Part shown: piece by piece, positions 45,901 to 56,390 of the stretch
How positions within the stretch are numbered: the first letter of the stretch is position 1
Layout of the letters: each line of letters begins with the position of its first letter
Assembly (NCBI GenBank): GCA_018417955.1
Contig: JACTVC010000015.1
Coordinates: 459,862 to 523,861, forward strand
Reading direction: 5' to 3'
DNA: 64,000 nt
From: Laccaria trichodermophora
Taxonomy: Eukaryota > Basidiomycota > Agaricomycetes > Agaricales > Hydnangiaceae
Notes under the pieces: model-generated
Seen by the model: only the letters and a program-made list of their open reading frames with translations
What the model was told of the DNA's origin: nothing
The model's database searches: none
Translations under genes and position numbers: made by a program

Positions 45901-46720
45901 CCTGCTGATGTTCCTCAAGTCTTCGGCGTGGGCTCCTTGAGGCATAACCAGAAGAGCACCATCCGAATCAAAACAGTGAAACATTTCCCTGCCGACATCT
46001 TCGTCAGAATTTCTGTTTCTTCGCAATAATAGACTAACCCCTGCTTTTTAACGGAAGAACTGGCGATATCACTATGCGAAGAATGTGCGCGGAACTCGCA
46101 GACATCCGCAGGTTTGAATGGGAGGCAACAAAAGCCTTCTGGAAGCTCATCGGGATTATCAGGGTGTCCTGCAGGCAGGCAAATGTTGAAGAGGAAATCA
46201 AAGCCACCCCGCAGAGTAAATATCCCAACATCGCCAATGCTGACACCCCGACGTCGATATGAACAAGAAAGTCTCAAATTGGGCTGAGGAATCCACAGAG
46301 GGAAGCCGTGCTTCTTGAGGTACATATGACGCTTGTAGATGGAGTTGCTAGGCTCTTCTTCAATGGTATTCCCCTCTGAGGGTGGAGACTGCCTGGCGTC
46401 AGCATAGTGGTCAGGCTGAGAAGATAACAGACAGACCTCTGTTTCGCCTACTTCAATCGATGCATCACTGCTGCCAAGACCTGAACGGGGGTACGAAAGA
46501 GTAAGAATTGAACCCAAAGATTCTGTGCAGAATACATGCCTGAATTGGTGGACACACTCGACTCTTCAATTATAGAACTTTGTTCTCGGTCCGAGGTGGA
46601 TGAAGCGCTGGCGTTGGGCGAACCTCCAGCCGACTCTGACGTGTTGCTCTCATTTGGCGCTGAGGTCGCCCGCGATACGTCCGAGTCAAATCCACCCAGA
46701 TCTAGGTGCACTTCCTATGA
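42942..46720 (-). CDS. Large multidomain protein with three tandem ubiquitin-like-looking repeats (uncharacterised Agaricomycete family)
   Basis: Start and end are approximate. Order on the minus strand: a Ser-rich N-terminus (SAGGSPNASASSTSDREQSS); a module with HGFPLWIPQPNLRLS, YRRRGVSIGDVGIF, GGFDFLFNICLP, GALLVMPQGA, RFRDHAALHVESWYQYANGP and ELHLVTGCDKTTSWGIAAYS; a segment with an HDSDW-like motif; a linker IQEAFHIIEERNGTVYLEEK; and a Ser/Thr-rich stretch. Three repeat units follow, on exons 44503-44144, 44087-43728 and 43670 to about 43312. Each has YR.Y, LGR[IV], PPHT..SLK, EG, LY, PM.D and PMA.VV. A C-terminal module reads KSWLDVKAGEVLLTDG and YTAVNSAGRVGC. I recognise the N-terminal module as common in Agaricomycete proteins of unknown function. 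A TAA and frame changes near 45,360 leave that junction uncertain, so two adjacent genes are possible. Confidence 0.7.
43312..44503 (-). repeat. Three tandem exon-encoded repeat units of the family
   Basis: Units at 44503-44144 and 44087-43728 are both exactly 360 nt, each split from its neighbours by introns of about 56 nt in phase 1 (codon G|TN at every start, TAY G| at ends). The third begins at 43670 in the same phase. Unit 1 motifs: RIDAKDVAPPYT, SRTEGF, YTPMEDD, EPVVLVV. Unit 2: RIFPGSVSPPHTAASLKAYL, CKIEGF, QTPMEDS, EPMALVV. Unit 3: RVDLFFVSPPHILSSLK, TVEGI, EEHPMAVV. Confidence 0.85.
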
Positions 46721-47040
46721 TTAAGAATCCACTTGAGGAATAAAGTGTGCGCACTAATGATAATTGTACTCCGGATGTGGTCTCTTTGCGCGTTGCTGAT
46801 CTCCCCACCGTGTATACTTGACGATGAAGCGCCCCATAAAATGGAGGCCCTAATTAACGGATTCAGAACACAGTGACAACTCGCATGCTCAAAACCAACC
46901 CTGTGCATTCTACTCGAGTCGATGGCGGTTTTGTCCCACCTCCCTTTTTCATTTCAACTGATGATCAATGACTCGGAGGCGTCGATGATTATGGGCGGTG
47001 GCAAGTTGCGTGGGCGCTTCTCAAGCGCTTCTATCGTCTA

Positions 47041-47416
47041 CTGTACCGAACTGTATGGTGGCAACGTAACGCATAACGCTAGCCCGATTTTGTTGCTTAT
47101 TTCAGGTAAAGTAACGCATAACGCTGGCCGTGTTGCTATGAAAATGACCAAAAAAAAAGTCCATTTTTACAAAATTTTCTGTCCCTGCGGGGCTACAGAT
47201 ACTAAAATATAGGTAAAATCTAGTAGGATACCCCAGCATTGCCAGGATCATTGTATGCCTAGCCGACCATCTACTTCTGTAACATCGTCTTCCTAAATTT
47301 CCGGGGGGGTTGCCTATCGGACCAAAGTAACGCATAACGCCCGGTCCGTTGCCGAAAAAAATCCTTCGGGGCGCGTAACGCTCCGTCCGCCGTTGCCACC
47401 ATACAGTTCGGTACAG
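47041..47416. mobile_element. 376-bp MITE with perfect 26-bp inverted ends and TA target duplication
   Basis: The left end starts CTGTACCGAACTGTATGGTG and matches the reverse complement of the right end without mismatch over 26 bp. TA dinucleotides flank both sides (47039-47040, 47417-47418), as for Tc1/mariner-type insertion. No transposase is encoded. TAACGCATAACGC occurs three times inside (near 47067, 47111, 47328), with a shorter copy near the right end, probably subterminal binding motifs. Confidence 0.88.
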
Positions 47417-47608
47417 TAGTCCGAAAGATATTCCCATGTCACTAATAATTTGTCTTGGCTCTACACTCGCCCTCCATCCACGAGACTTCGGGTATTTTGA
47501 TGGTTGGCCAGGCTGGGTGGAACATGATCCTCTGTGTTCCGATATTGTCCCCAGCAAACCAAAAAGGGAATCAGTGATTTGGTAGTAGAGTTGGCAGTTG
47601 GCAGTGAT

Positions 47609-48254
47609 AGGACCCCTGAAAGTACCCTTGGAACCCAGATCCCAATCTGGATAAAAATTCTCAAAAAATTTTGAAAACCCATAGCACTGTCCGGATAGAA
47701 TTTGGGCCATTTTGGCTGGAACCCGGAGGTGGATTTCCGGATAGAAATTGGACTGACCAACCAAACCCAGAGCCACTTCCGGATAAAAATTGGTGCAGGT
47801 GGGGATCCGAACTCAAGACATACCAATTGAGAAGGTCATCAATGGAGACATTAACCACTACACCAACTAGACATAATATTAGGTTCCTGCTTTGACCACC
47901 TTACATCATCTGCATTTCTCTGCACTCTCAAACATGCTCCAGAGGGGCCACGAAATGGGCACGATTTAGTGTATTTCAGTGTTATCTTATCTGAGATGCT
48001 TGTAGGACGCCTGATAGGGCTCCAGAGGAGATGCCGAGTGAGAAAATGGCATTTCAAAGCGAAAATAGGCGTTTTAAAGCGAAAAAAGCGAAAATAGTGG
48101 TTTTGGGTAACCCAGATCCACGTCCGGATAAATTTTGCCCATACCTGAACCCAGATCCGCCATCCGGATAGAAATTGTCCAAAACTGTCCGGATAAAAAT
48201 TTGGAAAATTTCGACTTTTTGGATCTGGGTTCGAAGGGTACTTTCGGGGGTCCT
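47609..48254. mobile_element. 646-bp hAT-like MITE with 8-bp target duplication
   Basis: Inverted ends of about 33 bp with two mismatches start AGGACCCC(T/C)GAAAGTACCC. The 8-bp GCAGTGAT occurs immediately outside both ends (47601-47608 and 48255-48262), the duplication length of the hAT superfamily. There is no transposase frame. The motif TCCGGATA is repeated six times in one orientation (47690, 47736, 47778, 48123, 48163, 48188), plausible transposase-binding subterminal repeats. Confidence 0.9.
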
Positions 48255-49065
48255 GCAGTGATTCAAGGTGCTAGTTTGAAGTTTGTTTGGTTCGGACGCC
48301 AATGATCACCCAGTTCAACTTGCTCGTCTTAAGTACCAACTCTTACGGTCTGAGCCATTCACGATCGAGGCAGCTTATTGAACGATATCGTACTCCCTCA
48401 TCTCCATCCTCAACCTTCATCTCAACCTGACCAATCTCCTTTCGTACGTTTTTTCCTCTTTATTCTCGTTGTGACTGTGTGCTGATGGATGTCGGGTGAT
48501 GACAGTCCTCCGAAGGCAAGCTCTCTTCACTTTAGACTAATCAGAATGTTGAATGAACTTGGTGTTTTGATAGTATACCTGCCACTGCGAGCACTTTTGC
48601 CGTGTTTGAGTTGACCCGAGGTGGATTATTTTGGATTCATGATACATGAGGGTGGGAGTGCTCACTGCTTATGTTTTTCCCATAGAATAGTTGGAGAGTG
48701 TTACAGGAGTGTAGAAGATATTGAGGTATTCAGCCCCAATTTACTCTTTTTGTTCGCTTCTCTGACCAGCTTTGTAGATCTGCTAGGATGAGATGTATGG
48801 TCAGATCCCATATTGCTCTCCCGCTGCTGTAGCAGTGGTTGTCCTTTAGGTATATGGTTGTGGGTATCTATGTTGGTGGTGCAGCTTGAAGCTTGAAGGG
48901 TGTCTCTTTCAATCAAATTTCAAAGCACGCTGTGGAACCTCTTTTTGCTATCGGTGAACTATTGGTACAGGAAGAAGCATAAGGCAGAAGAAGCTAAGAG
49001 CTAGGTTTCAGTGACATACGGTACAGCAGGGGATATCAAATCATTTGGAAATAAACGGGATGGGG
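48255..49065. other. No supported gene
   Basis: Sequence between the hAT-like element and the end of the S53 pseudogene. Short frames only, with nothing recognised. Confidence 0.4.
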
Positions 49066-50011
49066 CTAAACAGGCTTGTTGCTGAGCTGATCCGCCTTGA
49101 GCAGCAGGCAAGCTTGGCTGCTGACAGACTCCCCCTCCAAACTCGTCACGGTGGCACTGATCTGAATCATTATTGGGTCAACTTGGCTATCCATGATTGT
49201 GGGCGTGTAGGTGAGCCAATACACCCACGTAAAGTGTTGTGGAGTCGAGGGAAGAGTGGTATCTTGAACATCAAGTTCTTCGAGCACATAGCTGACTCCG
49301 GTTGAAGAGTAAAAAAGGCTTATTTGCGGATGAACGATGGACATGATGGGTGGACCATGCTGAATCCCAAAATCGGCTGGCCGAAAGCCATCCACCTGAA
49401 CAGAGAATTTCGTCACATAGGACTGAATTTGGGGCACGATTGTGCATCTCTTGGTGAAGATTTGGGTTAGGCCGTTGAGTAATGTGGAGCCTTTGGGGCT
49501 ACCCCAACCAGTACAAGCATCCCATCCAGAATTCGTGGGATACCCAGGAGCACTTTGATCCTCGACCTTGTTATTAGTGGGACCTTTCGACCCAGCGATA
49601 TCGTTGAAAACACATGAACCCAAGGCATATAAAGCAGGGTTTATATATCCAATATTCTCTCCCATCGCTGCATTGATTCTTGCAATGAGACCGGCCCACA
49701 ACGGTGCAGCTGCACTCGTACCTCCACCTGTCTTGTGACCACCGTTAAAAGGGATTTTATAGCCACTCCTCTTATCCGAATTGGCAGCAACGTCAGGAAC
49801 ACCGCGCCCCTTGGACTGATTGTTCATGGGAACAGTTGGGGAACAGTTGCAGAACGTTGGTAGGAGGGAAAAGAGAAGTATCTGCTGACACCACCTCCAG
49901 TTGCACCCTCGTCGTGATTCCAAACGTATTCGTTGTAAAATGAACCGTCGACGTTCGCAATCGTCGTGCTGCCAACTGTTAGGACCCATGAGTCGCTGGC
50001 AGGGTACTGCA

Positions 50012-50632
50012 TCAGGAAAACTACACATCACTTCTCGAACTTACATCACTTGAAATCTCTTGAAATATCACTTCAGTCACTTCGGCACTTCAAGTTACAG
50101 CCACAACTTCCTTTCAGACTTGAAGTGAATCCAAGTGGGATTCAAGTCACTCACGTCTGTAAGTCATAAGTGCCCAATGCTCACAATTTCAAAAGCCATC
50201 AGGATGTTCGGATCACGAGGGCCTCTACTAGGTGCCAACGCTTCTCCCCTCAACATGCGAGGATCATTGTTTGAAGGGGACAGCGAGGATGAAGGGTGAG
50301 ATGGGGATGTTTGATTTTCTACCTGTTGCTTGAGCTAGTACATTGTAGTAGACATTTGTATTCTTTGGGCCCCCTAATTTTACCATTCTGTGTGCAATTC
50401 GGAACACTGAGAGTGCTACTTGGTCACTTGGTCACTTTTGAGATCAACTGGCAATACAACTTACCCACTTCAGTCATTGCTTACGCTAACTTACCTAAGA
50501 CCAAGTCACTTTGTAAGGCAGCGACCTACATAGCCAAGTGACCGCCACTCGGCCACTTGAGTTCACTTTCACCACTTCTGCACTTGTCAAAGTTACCTAA
50601 GCAGCCTAAGTCAATGTGTAGTTTTCCTGATG
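50012..50632. mobile_element. 621-bp inverted-repeat element inserted in the S53 exon
   Basis: Ends carry TCAGGAAAACTACACAT as inverted repeats (right end preceded by two extra bases). TGCA lies at both outer edges (50008-50011, 50633-50636). Removing the element and one flank restores KAHVQYPASD exactly as expected for S53 proteases, so the borders are supported by protein continuity. Inside, CACTT motifs recur many times near both ends. No coding capacity is seen. The superfamily is uncertain, because the duplication is 4 bp or only 2 bp depending on where the end is drawn. Confidence 0.82.
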
Positions 50633-51479
50633 TGCACATGAGCCTTCCTGTCTGTGATTTTGGAATAGCTTCCTCGATCGCCCAATGCGACGCACACGGT
50701 CATGCCCTGCAGCACCACATCTTGAAAAGCTGAAGGAACCGCATCCATGAAATCTGCGTCTGCACACCCATGGCTGTAAGGCTATGCCTTGTATACTGGA
50801 CCCATCCACCTATACCTATTGCGTCGAGCATGGATCTAACCATGCTCTTTGGGATATGGATTGGTCCAGGGTGCCTCCACAGTATAATTCCGGGGTATTC
50901 CTAATTATCCATTGATGACCTGTATTTGTTTTTCAGCCAATATGTCAATATCTGCAAACAAACCTCTGTTTTGGGCTCAACAACAATGTTTTTGCTTCTG
51001 TGTGTGTTTCTCCCACATAAAAGCCTTGCAAATCATTCCAAATATATCCTGTATGTTATTTACATTTAATAGAATTAGTTCCTCATGTGTCTGTATGTCG
51101 GAAATGGATGGATTGGGTCAACCAACTTCAGATGACCTTTGGGAATTGATGCTCCTGCACAACAACTGTAAACAATTCCAAAAGCTCATTCTGAGGAGAT
51201 CCTTTGTGTCCTACAGCTTTGTTCATCATAGAAACAACATCTGAAACTTTACCATATAGATATATTATAATGTTCTGACAATCCTAAATAGTTTGCCTTC
51301 ATCAAATCTGACCAAAATAAGCTGGATGGGACAAACCCTTTTTGGATGACTTTGGGGCAATAGACGCCGTTGGTACACAAATGTAAACAACATCTGAAAA
51401 AAAGCCTACTCTACCACACGACATGCGGGAAAAGAAAAAAGGATGTGCTGATAAAAGTAATATACATTTTGAGAGAAAC

Positions 51480-52860
51480 ATGTAATACTACTCGTCGCCG
51501 TCCTGCGTCATCACCGCGTGGTCATCGCCCTGTGTCATGTCGCGTCGTCGTCGTCGTCCGCTTCATCTTCGGGTGTCGTCCTGGGCCATCGTTGCGTCGT
51601 TGTTGTCGTTGTCAGGTGACGTTGTTGACCCGTCGTCGCGTTGGTCGTCCGTCGTCCGGTCATGTCGGTCCGTGGTGACAAATAACGAATGGGACCGTGT
51701 TCAGTGATTATGGGAATGAGGGATGGAGGATGGAACAGAAGAAAGGACGTACGGAAGGGGAATAGAGATGACGACGTCGGTGCTGGGTACTCGTCATCCG
51801 TTGTCATTCAAGTGGTGGTAGTGATGGTGGTTGCTCTTCGCGATCCGTCGGTGGTGCCAGTGGGCACTCGTGGCTCGTCGCCATCCATGGGTGGTGGGCC
51901 CTCGTGGCCCGTTGTCTGGTGACGTCGTCAAACGAAGCGTTGCCCGTTGTCGTGTTGGACATCCGTCGCGATGTCGTGTCAATGTATAGTGACAAATGAC
52001 GAACATGTGGGGAAGGGAATGGGAGGCTTACCTAGATTGGGGTGGGTGCTCGTCATCCGTTATCGTTCGAGTGGTGCCAATGGGTGGGTTATCGAATGGA
52101 TTCCACACGGGCTCAGCTGATGAAACGTTTGGAGCCTGGCTCTGATATGCTTGCGCGGACGCCTGAGCCAGATTTGGGTTGTTGTTGTTGGGTGTACCGC
52201 GTGTCGTTGTTGTTGAGCTGGCGGGCACCTCGTCGCAATCCGTCGGTGGTGCCAGTGGGCACTCGTGGCTCGTCGCACTCTGCGGATGGTGGGCCTTCGT
52301 GGTTGGTCGCCATCCGTGACGTCGTCGCCCGGTGTTGTCCGTCGTTATGTTGGTGTCCTAACCAGTGTGTGATTAAGGGAATGGGGGGCAGGGTTATGTC
52401 TACTCACCTAGATTGCTGCGTGGTGAGTGCTCGTCATCCGTTGTGGTCGCCCTCTGGGGGTGGTGGGCATTCACGGCTCGTCGCCGTCCGTGGGTGGGCA
52501 CTCGTGGCCCGTCGTTGCTTGCAGGTTGTGGTAATTGCCATATAGGCGCTCGTCGCCGTCCGTGCGTGGCGGGCACTGGTGGCCCGTTGTTGTTTGCAGA
52601 TTGTGTTACTGGTGGTGGTCAGGTGCTATCGTTAGCGGAGGGTGGTGGTCGTGGATCGTCGTCGTCGTCCCTCGTAGTGGGATCCTGGCGTAATGGGCGG
52701 CGTTGTTTTGAGAGTTGTTGCTGACGTGGCACGCCTGGATTGACCGTTGGCATACCACGTCAGCCATTTGGTAGTGACGGCGTTGGTACATGACCCTGTC
52801 AGATACGACGGGGTGCTCCGTACGAAAAACTCACCCAGTGATGCCTCAGGCCTCAAGCCC
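51480..52860. repeat. GC-rich degenerate minisatellite
   Basis: Recurring CTCGTCATCCGTT, GGTGGTGCCAGTGGGCACTC and GGGTGGTGGGC units appear in irregular order over about 1.4 kb. The composition is strongly different from the flanking AT-rich DNA. Open frames here in all directions are products of the repeat and not counted as genes. Confidence 0.75.
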
Positions 52861-53320
52861 TACTACCCTTTAGACTAAAACTCCCTCAATCAACCAACAA
52901 CGAGTCAGCCGTCAAACGGAAGGGCGAGTCGATCGTCGAACGGAAGGGCGAGCTGAAGCGGAAGGCGACTCGATCGTGGAGGGCATGGGGTGTGGCAGAG
53001 AAGATGTGGCGCGCTCAACCACTCATCAACAACGCTCGGAAAATGCCGAGCGCTGAGGGAGCGTTGCGCAACTCGCTCGCGCACTCGTTTTTGAGGGAAA
53101 GAATATATGGAAAAATGTATTTAAAGGTGGTAAGGAATAGGACTAGCATTTGAGATAGGTAGCACTGCGTATCTACTGGGCAGGGAGTAAAAGTCAGACA
53201 AGTTTCAATCTACACCTGAGATTGCGGCACTTTCAGTTCTTATTGTGACCCTCTACACACCTATCTCATTATCCGTATCCCCACAACCCTCCGATTTCCA
53301 CAAAAATTTGTAAATCCATT

Positions 53321-53668
53321 CAGTTTTTGATTCTAAAGATTCCTATGTAAATTTTATGACCATTGGATAATTCTAATGGACACAGTATAGTTAAAGTCAG
53401 AAGAAATACACTCTATTCAGTGACTTTGACAACAAATCCTTCATTATCAGAGTGGATACAGTACTCACAGATTTTATATAGACATCAAGCTGTTCAGTTT
53501 TTCATTCTGAATATTTCTATCTAAACTTCATGGCCATTAGATAGTTTCAGTGGACACAGTATAGTTAAAATCAGAAGAAATACACTCTGTTCAATGACTT
53601 TCACAACAAATCCTTCATTATCAAAGTGAATACAGTACTCACAAATTCTATATAAACATCCACCTTTA
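53321..53668. repeat. Two tandem copies of a 174-bp unit
   Basis: The unit starts CAGTTTTTGATTCT / CAGTTTTTCATTCT. It includes GGACACAGTATAGTTAAA and AAATCCTTCATTATCA in both copies, at 53321-53494 and 53495 to about 53668. Confidence 0.85.
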
Positions 53669-54734
53669 GCTAGGGAGAGGTAAATCTGATTCCCTCAAAT
53701 TTGGGCAAGCAGAGCAAGATTTCCCAACAAAATTCTATGTTTTGTAACCCTCCTAAAAATTAGAAAAGATGGAACAAGACTTTCAGGTGTGTTCTTCCAC
53801 TCAAAATCTGACATTGCCTGTCCTAATATTCTTTTGTTTATGCACTGAATGCTGGTAGGCTATAGCTGGCATGTATTTGCTTACAAGTTGCTGGAGTGAT
53901 ATGTTTTTGACATCTGAAGACAGATATATACCTTTCTCCACAACTTTAAGCCAGCTTCTGATAAGATAGCAAGTCCAATGTTGTAAATTAAACATGTTGC
54001 TGTATTACCAATGTCAGTGTAGTGTTCCTTTCCTCTGCTGGCTCAATTTCAGTTGTTTTTCCGATGTTTTCAATGTGTTTGTAAAGTTTGCATCTATTTG
54101 TCTACAGCTTCGAACTCGTCATCCAAGTTCACAATGTGGCATCCATCCACTTGTGAGGTCACCATAAACACAAAAAATGAAAAAAAACTGGGCTATCTTT
54201 TACTTTTAGAGTTCTAACATGTTTATGTTTTGGTAAATATACAAGCAGAAAGGATGAATAACCGTGGCTTTTGAGGCTCTGGACACATGGAGCAGCTGTT
54301 TGTATCTGTGTGGCAATGCCTTTGGCAATGTCATCCAGCTGGAACCTGAGCCATCCATCTGAAAAGCCGGTGAATTGAAGTACAAAATACATGCTATATG
54401 ACACAAACCAGTTGCAACTGAGGAAATATGATCTCAATAGCATCAATAATTTGAATGACACCCTCCAAAGTGTATTTTCCTCTTGGAAAGTACCCTTGTT
54501 GACACTTGTTTGTTACCTGGAAGCCCTGAAGAGCAAAAGGTCATCCGGAACATGACTTGTGCATCCATCATCTCCACACCTCTGATTGAGGTGGAAATTT
54601 TTTGAAAAAATCCGAAATATAGTTCTACATCACTTGGTAGCTCTGAGTAGCTGTAACACAAGATTTGAAGGAGAAAAATGAGATTTATCACAATTGGAGC
54701 ATTCTGGTGAAATGCAGCTTTTTCAGAGAGATTT

Positions 54735-55235
54735 TGACATGGAAAAAACATATGTGGACACTCTTCTGGCAAGAAAAACATACACAGAATACAGGAAAAC
54801 ATACAAGTCATCAATACTGGTCCAGGATGTACCATTTCTGATAATTCTAAATCATAAAACATAACTCTATTTAGATTTGTAATAAAACACAAACATTCTG
54901 GATCCCAAGAAAAAACATATGTGGATGCTTTTAAGCAAATAAAACATACATATAATGTGGGAAAACATACCAGGCATCAATGCTGATCCTGGATATACCA
55001 TTTCTGAGATTTTTCAATCATAAAACATATCTGAACTATATTTAGATTTATGATACATCACAAACATCAAGAAAAAACATCTGGATGCTCTTCTTTGGGA
55101 GAACAAAACATACAGGAAAACATACCAGCCATCAATACTGATCCAGAATGTACCATTTCTGAGATTTTTTAATCAAAAAACACATCTAAGTTATATTTAG
55201 ATTTGTAATAAATCACAAACATTCAGAAAGAAACT
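54735..55235. repeat. Three tandem AT-rich copies of a 155-166-bp unit
   Basis: Each copy has AAAAAACAT, CAT.AATACTG or CATCAATGCTG, ACCATTTCTGA (54831, 54997, 55152) and ATATTTAGATTT or CTATTTAGATTT. A fourth fainter start follows near 55,240. Confidence 0.8.
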
Positions 55236-56390
55236 GAGGCTAAAAATAGATGCTGTAAAACCATATTCTTTCAGAAAACCTATTCTAGGGGTATATTTTA
55301 TTATAGGTGGAATTTACAGAAACATTTTTGGAATCAAAACAGATGCTGGACATTTTTGCTTTTTGGCAAGCAGACATATCCATGCTCTACGCAATAGAAA
55401 AAAGTGGACAGGTCCAGCACAATTTGGTCAATTCTTACAGCTAGGGCTGGTCTGCATGATCCAAGCATGATCACCATCGTCGTCGTTATACTTGTAATAG
55501 CTGGAGGATAGAACTGAACAGACAGGGTCATTGGAGTTGGGGTGGGCAACTCTTCTGATCAGGTCAACCCATCCTTTCTCTGTTTTGGGAGTAAAATATA
55601 CACACAGAAGCACCTGGTGCTGCGCTGGCCGAGATGCAAATATCCATTGTGGTTTTGGGGATGGTATCAGACGTCACAGTATTTGTTGCATCATTGATGT
55701 CTACATCTTGGACCGTCGGTGCATCAAGGCCCAACTCAGTGAAATAGGTGTTGATGTCCTTCAGGTCATAGCCGGAATCAGAAAAGATGGCGATCGTCTG
55801 TCCAGAGGCACTCTGATCGGGGAAATCATAGAGAGAGGTAACTTGTGGGACGGTGAGAGTTGTAAATGTGTCAGAAGAATCATTATCATCGGAGCGGTTG
55901 CGTGAGGTGACGGTCCTATTATTGAGACCAAAAACGCCAACAATGATCCCTTCAAGATCTTCAGGAATATGAATAAATCCATCTAAACCTCGATACGTCT
56001 CCATTGGGGGTTGGTTGGTGGCGCTGCAAACAGATTGGTGTTCGAAACACCCGAGCCTGGTGGCAAAAAAGGATTACATTTGTTGCACCGTCCCAGACAC
56101 ACTGACGGTGCACTGGGCTGCATGGGTGTCGATTACAGTGAGGTGGTGAGTAGTGACGAATTTCGTTACTTTATTGATATCTTCATTGGAAGTGCTGTAT
56201 AAAACAGCAAATTCTGAACTTGACATTCGTTGGCATTGAGAAGGGGGAGTATTCAGGAGTTGTGGTCAGGCAGCGGCGCGCCATCTAGACGGCGACGTAG
56301 AACAATGATTGTAACCGCGAAAGACTCGTTGGGATTAGCAATGCCAAGTGCATCAGCAAATCGTGGAAATCCTGGTTTCCCCCTGTGATT

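Larger units (their letters stand above)
50816..55397. mobile_element. 4.6-kb block with 20-bp inverted ends inside an S53 intron; unclassified
   Basis: CTATTGCGTCGAGCATGGAT at 50816-50835 is mirrored by its reverse complement at 55378-55397 with one mismatch. The block lies between a GTAAGA donor-like site (after TSPSC on the minus strand, near 55,440) and the next S53 exon. That intron would otherwise be about 100 nt. It contains a GC-rich minisatellite and two AT-rich tandem arrays but no transposase, RT or recombinase. No clear target duplication was found. It could be one large non-autonomous element or nested ones. Confidence 0.55.
49066..56390 (-). pseudogene. S53 (sedolisin / tripeptidyl-peptidase-like) serine protease, broken by mutations and two insertions
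   Basis: Pieces read in order on the minus strand. A pro-domain near 56.37-56.08 kb has FADALGIANPNESFAVTIIV, then SSEFAVLYSTSNEDI and AQCTVSVSGTVQQM. A stop TAA follows at 56076-56074, then FFATRLGCFEHQ in the same frame. The protease domain has MDICISASAAPGASV and MGWVDLIRRVAHPNSNDPV. It continues after a 4.6-kb block with SAFQDVVLQGMTVCVALGDR. After a 621-bp insertion it resumes with QYPASDSWVLTVG, ATGGGVS, the serine motif GGGTSAAAPLWAG and a C-terminal extension. In the pro-domain a frameshift separates PLPDHNS from the next part. An 11-bp tandem duplication at 49828-49849 shifts the frame after SATVP. The catalytic Glu position reads Lys (PKTTMDI). It encodes no active protease. Confidence 0.9.

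Noticed and set aside
51535..52856. Multiple His/Thr- or Gly/Arg-rich frames
   Set aside because: Created by the GC-rich minisatellite; open in most frames and without protein features.
54443..54892. 149-codon minus-strand frame in the AT-rich block
   Set aside because: Lies in tandem repeats, biased composition, no domain; not a transposase.
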